Shown here in pieces: positions 39,775 to 49,322 of a stretch of 64,000 nucleotides of DNA (its first letter is position 1; every line of letters starts with the position of its first letter). This DNA is from Coemansia sp. RSA 487 (lineage: Eukaryota > Kickxellomycota > Kickxellomycetes > Kickxellales > Kickxellaceae), in assembly GCA_027577595.1 (NCBI GenBank), contig JANBRJ010000020.1, positions 124,001-188,000 on the forward strand, given 5' to 3'. The translations under genes were made by a program, and so were the position numbers. The notes under the pieces were generated by a model. It searched no databases. It saw only the letters and a program-made list of their open reading frames with translations, and was not told where the DNA came from.

Positions 39775-41128
39775 GAAAGCGCAGATACACGTTGTACCTG
39801 CTGCAAATCACTAATAATATTGGAATAAATAGATAAAAGTTTGTGAGTCAGCAGAAGATGCAAAAGAGAAAAGAAGCTGGGCTGACTACTACTAAATAGA
39901 AATCCCCAAGAATGAAGAAATTAAGACTTCAAATCACGCCATTCTTTCTTACCCCCAGAAACGAACCGCATTCCAATATTTTTGAGCCGCCTCCTTCACA
40001 GAAAATTAGAATCGAACCGCTTTTATTTCTACATTCTCTAAAAATGCTGGCTTGCGCTTTCAATACCATTCTTTGCACTTTGGCCCGGGATCTATGACAA
40101 ATACCGACACCATAGGAGCCAATAGTTTGCCGCAATTTCATTGCTCGCATTAATGGACATGCTACCCCGTTTCCATGAATGTCAAAGTGTTAAATACGAA
40201 AGAAATGCGCGATTTATGATTCTCTTCCACAATGGCTTGTGCATGCAGCTTGGCCACTTTACTCCTTGATTGGCAATTGTGAACACCAAGTGCAAAGCCA
40301 ATCCATTGTCTTTAGAGCAATATCACAGACTTTCAGTTGAGCATATTATTTCGCATTGGCCCTATTGTTCTTGCATATCTAGATTTCTTCTCCTTCTCCC
40401 TTCTAACTTTCATAGATGCAAGTTTTCTTTGTGGTGAAACGTGCTGCTTTTCCACAAGCCAATGACACCCAGTTTGTTAGCAGTCTCGCTATTACTACCA
40501 GGGAAGATCCGCGGCCATTGGGTGGTGTCAAATGCTGCAGCAAGTAGTACTCATTTTCCGCTTGGCAAAGCATGTAATCTCCATTTCTCCATTACTAATT
40601 AAAGTATCGATTACACCTATTCATACCATCAACCGCCAAATCCATTGTTACAAAAAAACATTCTTGTTGCTCTCTTTGTCCTTTGCTGCTACATTATTCA
40701 AATTTCCGAAAAAGAGAAGGCATGTTTCCCAAAAAAAAAATAAGACTCTACACACGCGATTCTGAACTGGCGAATGATCAAATTGTTGAAACCCCGTCCT
40801 CATCCTGGAGAACAAGCAGGGTGCTAACAGATCGTCAGCTACAATAAATCGCGAAACCCCCTCCTTTTGCTTTTCGCATGGATTCGCCCCGAAATCATGT
40901 TAAGGTATGGCCACTACTGTAGCAAGTGTGGCAACTAGATTGCGAGATGGATAAAGACCTGCACATATATAAAATACGAATATCTGGACATGGCTGTTTC
41001 TATAACTCTATCCAGATATTACTCCCACCTCAACAATCCCTTCTCCTACTTTTACCTCCACTACTCGGCTCTTCACTTCCATTAATTACAAATCGTTTTT
41101 GGCCTGACCTGTGTTGCACACCTCAACC
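39775..41128. other. Divergent intergenic region, CysRS / homeobox gene
   Basis: About 1.35 kb, AT-rich. Short open frames only; none recognised. Contains the homeobox TATA element listed separately. Confidence 0.5.
40966..40974 (+). promoter_or_regulatory. Probable TATA box of homeobox gene
   Basis: TATATAAAA lies 155 bp upstream of the homeobox ATG and is followed by a CT-rich leader (41020-41090), a usual arrangement in fungal promoters. Position and sequence only; transcription start not known. Confidence 0.5.
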
Positions 41129-41968
41129 ATGAGCACAGCTTACAACCATGAAAAACATTTATACCATCATTTTACCGATATGTTTGGCATATATCCGCAG
41201 ACAAGTAACGCCTACACCGACAGCAACATCGTAGCAGTAGACGGTTGTCTGCTTTCTGCGCCGAATACATACCAAACTCATATTCAAGATGTTGCTGCTC
41301 TACACAACCCCATCGCGCTGTCTCAAGCTACCAACGCGCTGTATATTAATCTTCCACTGATGTCACCAATAGACAACATGATATTCACTGAATTCAAGGA
41401 AAATGTATTCAAGCATAACATACAACTTTATCCAAACGACGTCGAGCTTCGCCAACATGATCCCGAACATCACTTTAATGAGTGCTTGAATGTAGCCGAA
41501 TCACAAGTGCAATCCACCAACAACGCGCCTATACCCACGCAAACGCTTTCTAAGCAAGTGGATTCGCAGCAAGGGTCTCGCTTTCGCCGGAATGCTGTAT
41601 TTATACCTAGAGTAGTCTCTGATACGATTTGTCAACTATACAACAAACCTACAGAGCCCATACCAACGATACACATTGAACACACAAGCACTGTGCCTAA
41701 GGATATGGTAGTCCAGCATATCCACAACAAAAGATCACGGCAGAGCCCAAGGCTTTACTCCAGAGGCTATGACAGTAAAATTAACGCAATACTTTATGAG
41801 TGGCTGTACGAAAACATTGACCACCCGTTCCCATCACCACAAGATAAGCAAGAACTAATGCGCAAAACCGGTCTTACTAAAATGCAGCTTAAAAACTGGC
41901 TATGCAATGTTCGCAGACGCAAGTTGCCAAATTCCGCACATGGCTCAAAAAATGAAAAATATAAATAA
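41129..41968 (+). CDS. TALE-class homeodomain protein
   Basis: Putative transcription factor of 279 residues. The homeodomain is at the C-terminus (about 206-266): helix 1 NAILYEWLYENIDHPFPS, the three-residue-extension loop HPFPSPQDK, helix 2 QELMRKTGLT, and recognition helix MQLKNWLCNVRRRKL with Trp257, Asn260 and Arg262. Most TALE proteins read WFxN here; this one has WLCN, so position 49 is Leu instead of Phe. The N-terminal 200 residues are His/Asn/Gln-rich without known domains. Possible relatives are the HD1/alpha2-type mating factors or Cup9/Tos8-like repressors; I cannot decide. It borders a large AT-rich desert. ATG 41129 is the first ATG (the frame opens with GTG at 41111). Confidence 0.85.
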   Translation: MSTAYNHEKHLYHHFTDMFGIYPQTSNAYTDSNIVAVDGCLLSAPNTYQTHIQDVAALHNPIALSQATNALYINLPLMSPIDNMIFTEFKENVFKHNIQLYPNDVELRQHDPEHHFNECLNVAESQVQSTNNAPIPTQTLSKQVDSQQGSRFRRNAVFIPRVVSDTICQLYNKPTEPIPTIHIEHTSTVPKDMVVQHIHNKRSRQSPRLYSRGYDSKINAILYEWLYENIDHPFPSPQDKQELMRKTGLTKMQLKNWLCNVRRRKLPNSAHGSKNEKYK

Positions 41969-42954
41969 AACGATGTTGTTATACTCTGCATTTTTTAGAC
42001 ATCATATTTTAATTGGTTATACACGAATTGAATAGTCACCATTACAAAATGGTATTATATAGAACTCTACAAGCCATTGTTATAGTTACATAGTGCATTG
42101 TTATATTATCGATAACAACAGCCAGTACTTTGGTTAGAATTCGTTTACCAGATTAATTTGCCATGTATTTAGCCCAACAAATTAAAAATCGGCGCTCAGC
42201 CAAACCATTTACTACGCGTGGTAGTCATATAGCACCTTTGGTGAGATATTTATTAAATCAAAGCACTGCCGGTCGTTTGTTAAATATACAATTTTCATAG
42301 TTTATTACTATGCGCCAACTCTTTTGTTCGTTTTCTCCTATCTACCAACTAAATCACAATTAAATATTTACATATTGTAGATAACTGTCTATAATGTAAA
42401 ATCATTGTTAGCATCTAACAGCAGTGTTCTACCAATGATAACCTAGTCGAAAATTTTAAATCGTATTTGTGTAAATTGATTTCCTAACGGAACTGCAAGG
42501 AAAAGTATTGTTTTTATGCAATAGCATCGGGTCTAATTCTAGCTTTAAGCAATGGACGTGCATGGAAAATCTCACCAAGCAAAGTATGTCTTTGCTCTGG
42601 TTATTTCCACCATCAGACAGGTCTGAATCAATTGTACTGTTAATTTGCTCTACATTAATCTCTTTAGACATTGATAATTCGTTATTCCTGCCAAACTGTA
42701 CTGATAATTTTGGTAACATAACTGTATAACAAATCGGCTTACAGCTTGAGAATATGGCATTTGTATGCGGCCAATGACATATCTATTTGGAGTTGGCCAA
42801 AATCTGATAATATGAATGATTCTGACATACGAGATTAATTATAAAATGTATCTCAAATATCAAACAAGCACATTAATTTGGTTATAATGTTTGTCATGAT
42901 TGGCTGTAAATATAGCGTATTTGCGTGAAAATGTTAACAACGCTGATATTTAGA

Positions 42955-43290
42955 CCAAGGAGGATATCAAACCATGAAAAATAACAAGTGGGGAGGATTT
43001 AGCCCACCAAATCAGCCTCACTACATTAAATCAATTTCTGGCTATTGAAAAGCACTTGAAGCTATACTACATTTGCACAATCAAACTATAGAACACAGGA
43101 TCCGCACCAATCTTTATCTCCATCTGGTCGCTGAAGGTGCACTTTTAGTAAGTATAACTGAAAATTGGAGCAAATGCCGAAGAATGTTTTAGTGAATTGT
43201 CAAACCTCCCTCTATTTTATTATTTTTGTAACGATTCTGGGTTAAAACTAATCTCCAAAGTTAAAAATTGCATATTGATTCTAAATACGC
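42955..43290 (+). repeat. Desert repeat, copy 1
   Basis: Direct repeat of about 320-335 bp, diverged. Shared blocks with copy 2 include GCCTCACTACATTAAATC (43012 region), the pattern AACAC(A/T)GGATC(C/T)G(C/T)ACCAATCTT, and TGAAACCTCC/TCAAACCTCC. The class is unknown. Confidence 0.7.
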
Positions 43291-44239
43291 ATAATCAGAT
43301 ATCCATTCAGCAAAAAATTTAGGTTCACAGTGACCCAGGGGTTGGCATATTCAGAAAGATCAATGAGTTTGTAAAAATGCATGTGGATATTCTGCCAAGC
43401 ATTATCAATTTTGCCTTGTGTGGCAACTTCCAGAGTTGATAATTGCTGAGAGAGCAAAGTAACTAACAACTCGTTTAGCTATTATAATGTGAAAGTATAT
43501 CAATATAGTATTAAGCTAACTAAATGAAATTAGCTATATATTAGGGATACTTTTAGGGAACCTCTGGAGTTTGCCACAAAACACTATGCCCAAGAGGATA
43601 TGCAACTGAATAACCCTAGGTGTCTGAGTGTATAAATTAGGAGTGCATCTGAGTATTTTATGATATTTAGCCAGGAGCTGCACAAACCACGCTCAGGAGG
43701 TAGGGCTAGGGCTGTGTGCTTGCTAGAAATTTCAAAGCCGTTTCTCTTTCCCCAATGTAGTTCATGTCTTTTGAAATAAGTTATGCGCGTAGGACGGTGA
43801 TCTGGGCGATACTCCCAAAGTTAGCAATATGTGGGCTGAAGAAGTCACTAAATTCAGGCTGCTTTGTAATCCAAGTAACAAAACATTGATACCATCAACA
43901 AGGTCCTTCTTGCCTCTCCGAGGTTACTCATACGCAAATATCAGCTTCTTATACCAACCAGCACCTACAAATGTCAACAAAAAGAAACAACCCTGAAAAA
44001 CGTTGTCCCCCTCTCTTTCTCTCCCTTTTCTCTACTAATTTAGCTGATTAGTCTTTTAGTTTTTAGTTTTACAAACTGCCTTAAGCACTTTTTCACTACT
44101 TTTGATAATGTTTTAGATTTAACTAAATATTCTAGAGGCTTGCAAATCAGTTTGTTTGAATTTCTTTAGTCACAAGCTTTATATTTTTGTATCAACTAAA
44201 CAGGGACCAGCTCCAGAGTTGAGCAAACCACCATACCTA

Positions 44240-44350
44240 GAAAATCCCGTCCAGAGGAATAATACACCGTAAGTACCTGATGCAAGCATTACAATGCCTG
44301 TGTGAATATGGAGCAGATTGGCCAATGATTTCAGATCCATGACTATTTCT
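44240..44350 (+). pseudogene. Possible Myb/SANT-like gene relic
   Basis: Plus-strand translation near 44251-44345 shows RPEE in one frame, then LMQALQCLCEYGADWPMISD in another. This resembles a Myb/SANT repeat (W-x-EE...L...Y-G-x-D-W-x-x-I-S). The two parts are out of frame and a stop follows, so this is either a decayed gene or exon fragments. Evidence is a short motif only. Confidence 0.3.
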
Positions 44351-44742
44351 GGTATATGAAACTTGGCATGCGAATTAATAGGCAGGAATTACAGCTGTTA
44401 TGTGAAACAAACTGATAGACTGATAAGGAAAATCAAACAACGTGTGACTAAGAACTATTGAAGATAATATCAAAATTGATACCTATCAACAGCTTACTAT
44501 TGACCACTTGCTGTTTAGTTATCCAGATCCACGATATATTGCTCTTCACGTCGCCATAGTACTTAATATCTACCAGTTTGTATGCTAGGTTGCAAATTTC
44601 AGAAATAGTCATTATACTAACATCATTTTCCAACTTTTGTCAGATTTAATGAGGCTTGGTTGTAGCCCTCAAAACTCTTGGCTAACTACAGCACCATGTT
44701 TAGCAACAGCAATTCAGTTGCTTCTTCTAGTTGATCCCTTGT

Positions 44743-44770
44743 TGAGTTGGTAAGACGCAGGGCTTGTAGC
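44743..44770 (+). pseudogene. tRNA-Thr(TGT)-like 5' fragment
   Basis: TGAGTTGGTAAGACGCAGGG then CTTGTAGC matches the D arm through anticodon loop of eukaryotic tRNA-Thr (GCTCAGTTGGTAGAGC...GGGCTTGTAAC). No acceptor stem, T arm or B box follows within 120 bp, so it is a fragment or a SINE-like head, ending about 15 bp before repeat copy 2. Confidence 0.45.
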
Positions 44771-44784
44771 TGATAAAATATGGA

Positions 44785-45105
44785 GAATATCCTGCATCAT
44801 AAAATTTATCGCCAGTGAGGAGAATTTGGTGCACCAAATCTGCCTCACTACATTAAATCGAATTCCAGTACTTTTCAATCACTGGAAGTTGTAATACATT
44901 TGTTGCATTCAAACCATATAACACTGGATCTGTACCAATCTTCAGTGACCAGAGGGAGATGAATATTTGCTTTCGGTTAGAATCACCGAAGGTTGGGACG
45001 GATGCTGGGAGAGGTTTCGGTAAATTATGAAACCTCCTATGGCAAACATTTAGCGATTCCAGTAGAGGTTAAAGTTTTAAAAAATTGACTTTTAGAACGA
45101 TATAG
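44785..45105 (+). repeat. Desert repeat, copy 2
   Basis: Second, same-strand copy of the element at 42955-43290, about 1.8 kb downstream. Similarity is best at 44840-44960. Several small insertions separate the copies, so the duplication is old. Confidence 0.7.
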
Positions 45106-46736
45106 TTCATTGTCAAGAATAATGGAGATAAAGAAGATAATGGAGAGTATCTAGCTTGACATGGAAAGATAGGCAAAAAGGGTATCTAACATTTGGTCTC
45201 TGGCTAATCGGAAAGCAAAACTACAACACTAATATTGGAAAAGAAGAAAAGGAATAATGTGGTTTGTATAGTTGTCTTATTTGTTAACACTTTAGTGGAT
45301 AACATGGTCATAACATACTCAAATTTCAACAGTTTATACATTATCAGCCCGCACCCTTTTGTTGGCTAATCAGCTAACAGGATACCGAACTATACCAAAC
45401 AGAAACAACACTCCAATCAACCTAAGGCGGTAACTTGTAAATTGTCTCGTGGGTGTTTGAGAACAAACACATGATGCCCATTCCTGATTACATTTCCTTT
45501 CCATTCTTTATTCCTTTGTTATCAATTTTAACAATTATATATTTTTATTTGCATTTTCGACTTCTTTACTTTTTACCGCATTTCCAAAGAATATCCTCAC
45601 TGGTGGATAGGCTAGTATTATAATTATTGCACTGTGGATGGCCAATGTTTACAGTGTTGTCTTTCTGATCATGTTAATCAGCATTTATATGATAATATCT
45701 AAACTACAACAATAAAAATATGCTAGAATGTATGAAATGTAATACCATTAAACATAGTTAATTGCAAGCAAACAATTAAGCCTAGAGATATGGCTAGCTT
45801 AATGCAATTTATTATTTAGTAAGTACGTTCCTCAAGCTGAACATCATTATTTAATATTGATAAATCAGGTGTGTATCCATATAATGCTTTGCATATCTCT
45901 GAAGTACAGAAGCTATATTCAGTGGCATATCAACAATTGCGGAAATCATGTTAAATACACACATGCAAATTCTGCTTTCTTATTAGCCAAAAAATCGATA
46001 CTCTTTTTGCTTATCTTTCCTTGTCAAGGTAGATTCTCTCCATTATTCTCGATAATTAACTATATCTAGTTATAACGATCTATGCAATAATTATTTTGTA
46101 CATAAGGATAATGAAATTTCATACATGAGATACCAACAAACAGCTGGCATTTTTTGTCACTATCCCCTGCACTATCTCCAAAAGTAGCAAATTCAAATCC
46201 GAGTAATTACTATCATGCAAGAGGAACTATGCAATTATGACATATGTTCGGCCCGTTTTCATGCATGTTGGTTAGAGAATTTAAAAATAATGTCTGTGCT
46301 TTCTGCACGAAAGCCAAGATCATGGTGGTCTATGCACACATGACATAAATATAGCATTACATCGACCACTGTGATACAGTCCAGACATACACGCATGATA
46401 GGGTTGTCACCTGAAAAACTAGTGGCTACAATTTATAATTAACAGTCAGATGTCTAGCCCGGGATATGTATAAATCACAAGCAATATAAAGTCGGGTAAT
46501 GTAAACAGTCATGCATCTCATATATGCAAATGTATATTGCCTTCATCCAGCAATCAACAAAAGCAAACTAGTTGCAACGACAACAATAAACAACTGGCTG
46601 GAATGGTAAAGAAATCCAGCACACAGTTTGTGAGCACCCTCACTTTGATATACACATGAAAATGGATTATATAAAAAAAGTGCGCATCGTGGCTTCATTT
46701 TGATAAAATCAGCATACCTATCTACTCGCAGTCTTA

Positions 46737-47928
46737 ATGATTTTTCGAATAACAGCACTGGTAATGAGATATTCCGCTTCTTTAACAATTGTATCGACAA
46801 CTATCCTTGCAGTGCTGTGCGCTGTAGCAGGAGTCTCTGGGTTCGACATCTCATGTAACTCTAATGTGGCTGTGTATTGGGGCCAAAACAGTGGTGCGTC
46901 GGGTAGTCTGCCATACCAAAAGCCGCTTGGTGCCTATTGCGATGATAATAATGTTGATGTTATTCTTCTTTCCTTTCTATACATCTTGCAAGGCAAAGGA
47001 GGCTACCCAGTGCTGAACTTTGCTAATGTTTGTGATTATACGAAAAACGCTTCAGTGCCAGTGTTTCCGGGGACCGAGCTGATGCACTGCTCGGATATGG
47101 GTGTTGACATAAAGCACTGCCAGAGCAAGGGAAAAATTGTTCTGCTGTCAATAGGCGGCGCGACCGCCCAGCTTAATGCTGATGCAGCCACATTCTCAAA
47201 GCAGGTCTGGGACTTGTTTATGGAGGGCTCATCCGACTTTCGGCCGTTTGACGATGCTGTAATTGATGGAGTTGATCTGGACATAGAGCAATCGTCGCAG
47301 CTGAATATCGTCGAGTTTGCAAACAACATGAACCAACTTTACAAGACTGGAAGCAAGAAATACTACACTACAGCGGCTCCGCAGTGTCCTTATCCCGACG
47401 CCAATTTGGGAACACTTTTGGCTCAGTCGCACATTGACATGGCGTTTATTCAGTTTTACAACTCGGGGTGGTGTGACAATTCCAAATATGGATTACCCCA
47501 CTGGCCAGAGGTAAGTTGGGTGCATTTGTATGTCCTATATGCTATTGTAATTACATATACGATCGTGACGATTAACATGTCCCATGTTTGCAACCCGACA
47601 AAAACCCTTTTTATTTTGCTTTGTTGATTTTGTGTAGTCTATGAATTATTACATGTGGGAGGATGCGTGGCGCAACAGCAGCTTTGCAAACCCAGACATG
47701 AAGCTTTATGTTGGAGCAACTGCTGGCCAGAATGCTGGAAATCCATCGTCGTACGTGAGCCCGAGCTTCTTTGCAAGTGAGCTCCAGGAGCTGCAGAGCA
47801 ACTATACAGATTCTTTTGGCGGAGCCATGCTTTGGGACATGAGCTGGGCGTACGGCTCAACCCCGAACTATGCTGCCAATGCCAAGCAGGCACTCATGGC
47901 AGGATCCAAGTGCGGTGGCAGTGCTTAA
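46737..47928 (+). CDS. Secreted class III chitinase (GH18)
   Basis: Endochitinase cutting beta-1,4-GlcNAc chains of the cell wall or of prey/host chitin. Exon 1 is 46737-47510 and exon 2 is 47638-47928. The 127-bp intron starts GTAAGT and ends TGTAG, in phase 0 (HWPE then SMNYYMW). The product is 354 residues. Signal peptide at about 10-35 (cleavage near VSG-FDI). VAVYWGQNSGASGSLPY begins the barrel. The catalytic motif DGVDLDIE ends at Glu184. AFIQFYNSGWC and GAMLWDMSWAYG are typical of the hevamine/Cts1 subclass. No chitin-binding module, Ser/Thr linker or GPI tail, so it is shorter than yeast Cts1. Confidence 0.95.
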
Positions 47929-48024
47929 CAACGGCATCATAATTCATTTTCTCTTTTTCTTTTTGTCAGTAATAACAGCATGCAGCTGAAAAGAAGGAAG
48001 GGAAAGTGGTGTTTATAATTGTTG

Positions 48025-48936
48025 TTAGGCCGCCTTATGGAGCGAGTTGTAGTGTTCACCAAGGCCATATGCGTGTCGATGATATGAAAGCCTGATCGGC
48101 TCCTTTGTGCCATATGCCTCTTCACCGATGCGCAGGAGAGGAGCACCAGTCTGGTATATGTGGACCGGGAGCTGCAGAGCATGCGAGAGAGCAGTGATCT
48201 CATGCTGACCGCCCCAGTCTGCGGTGTTTTCAACGCGATCGCAGTGGTCTGCAAAGTCGGCTTCGCTGAACATGTCTCCGCTGTCATGCGTCATGAACGG
48301 CAAAAAGTCATCGCGGTTAGCACGCATGTACTCCGCAGCACGACTCCGAATATCCAGGTGTGTTGCAGACGGCTGGTTATGGTACGTAGTCATCTGGTCT
48401 GCAAATGCAGAGTACAGGCAGTGTCCATCGGGCCGAATCTCCTTTATGCTCAGACCTGCGCTTGCTGCAAGGCTGTTCATAGCCTCGGTTTCAGCTGCAG
48501 TCATGTCGACCATGCCTTCAGCCTCCTGCTCGGCTTCCTCTTGCATCCGCTTCATTTCCTCTGCTCTACGCTGCAGACGCATCTTTGCCTTGTTCTTCTT
48601 TCCACCAGGCAGCCTTGTCGCTCCTGGTCTATCCTGATCTGCACCTTCTGCTGCATTGAGCTGGCTGTTTTGTTCAGCGCTACTCGCTTCATGGCCATGT
48701 GCTGGAGCTTCTGGGTGTGCCGCGTTAATGGCTGCGTCCATGGTTCTTAGCTCAGCGGCATGCCTTTCCTTGAGCTGTTTCTCCATAGCCTCAATTTCGG
48801 CTGCCGCCTCCTTCTTTCTGCGCTTGTCGCCCTTTGGCACCAACTTTTTCAGGGTTGTGATATTGGTAATAAGCTCCTTCTTCTCTTTCCGATGTCGCGC
48901 CGCAAGGTCGTCGGGGGTCTCGTTTATTTCTGACAT
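48025..48936 (-). CDS. OTU2: OTU-family deubiquitinase (Otu2/OTUD6)
   Basis: Cysteine protease removing ubiquitin, 303 residues. A charged coiled coil (about 10-70 and 115-145) precedes the OTU domain, as in OTUD6B and yeast Otu2, which act on ribosomal ubiquitylation. The catalytic loop IRPDGHCLYSAF has Asp170 and Cys173. The catalytic His is in GLGEHYNSL (His295) at the very end. Confidence 0.94.
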   Translation of the reverse strand: MSEINETPDDLAARHRKEKKELITNITTLKKLVPKGDKRRKKEAAAEIEAMEKQLKERHAAELRTMDAAINAAHPEAPAHGHEASSAEQNSQLNAAEGADQDRPGATRLPGGKKNKAKMRLQRRAEEMKRMQEEAEQEAEGMVDMTAAETEAMNSLAASAGLSIKEIRPDGHCLYSAFADQMTTYHNQPSATHLDIRSRAAEYMRANRDDFLPFMTHDSGDMFSEADFADHCDRVENTADWGGQHEITALSHALQLPVHIYQTGAPLLRIGEEAYGTKEPIRLSYHRHAYGLGEHYNSLHKAA

Positions 48937-49322
48937 TTTCCAGCTAGCTTACAAGACAAGGAAAATAAACAATTTTAAAGCAATAAAGTAGTGGTAATTT
49001 ACGAGTTGAAAGCCAAGAGACAAGACTTTAAAAACAATAAAAAAATCAGTTGAATATTTTTCGTTCTTTGATTTTGTCTGACGCGTTTTCAAGCTCTTTT
49101 CATGCCTTTTCTTTAAATAACCTTACGAAATCTCTGGAGTTTTCAATCACCCTTGTACTTGCCTATTCGCTAACTATTGCATTTCAGAGGTACGTCGGTA
49201 CTCACGAGTGTAATTTCAACAAGAAGGCCTACCGTGTCGTATGTCTTTTGTCAAAACACACGTCTAATCCTGTTCTGCGTTTCGCATTTCGTCTGTATAG
49301 GTCTTTGCATATACTGCTCAAA
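48937..49322. other. Bidirectional promoter, OTU2 / MED16
   Basis: About 385 bp between divergent starts. A candidate 5' UTR intron of MED16 runs 49190-49300 (GTACGT donor, CTAAT branch-like site, TGTATAG acceptor), 22 bp before the ATG. Confidence 0.5.

Larger units (their letters stand above)
41969..46736. other. AT-rich gene desert with repeats
   Basis: About 4.8 kb with AT content visibly higher than the rest of the window and no open frame above about 90 codons. Holds a diverged direct-repeat pair (about 42955-43290 and 44785-45105), a tRNA-Thr-like fragment (44743-44770) and scattered Myb-like peptide traces. The right end leads into the chitinase promoter. Confidence 0.7.

Noticed and set aside
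41969-46736. Possibility of an old retroelement or other virus-like element in the desert
   Set aside because: I could not read any polymerase, integrase or capsid motif or paired terminal repeats; the repeat pair is too diverged to classify.
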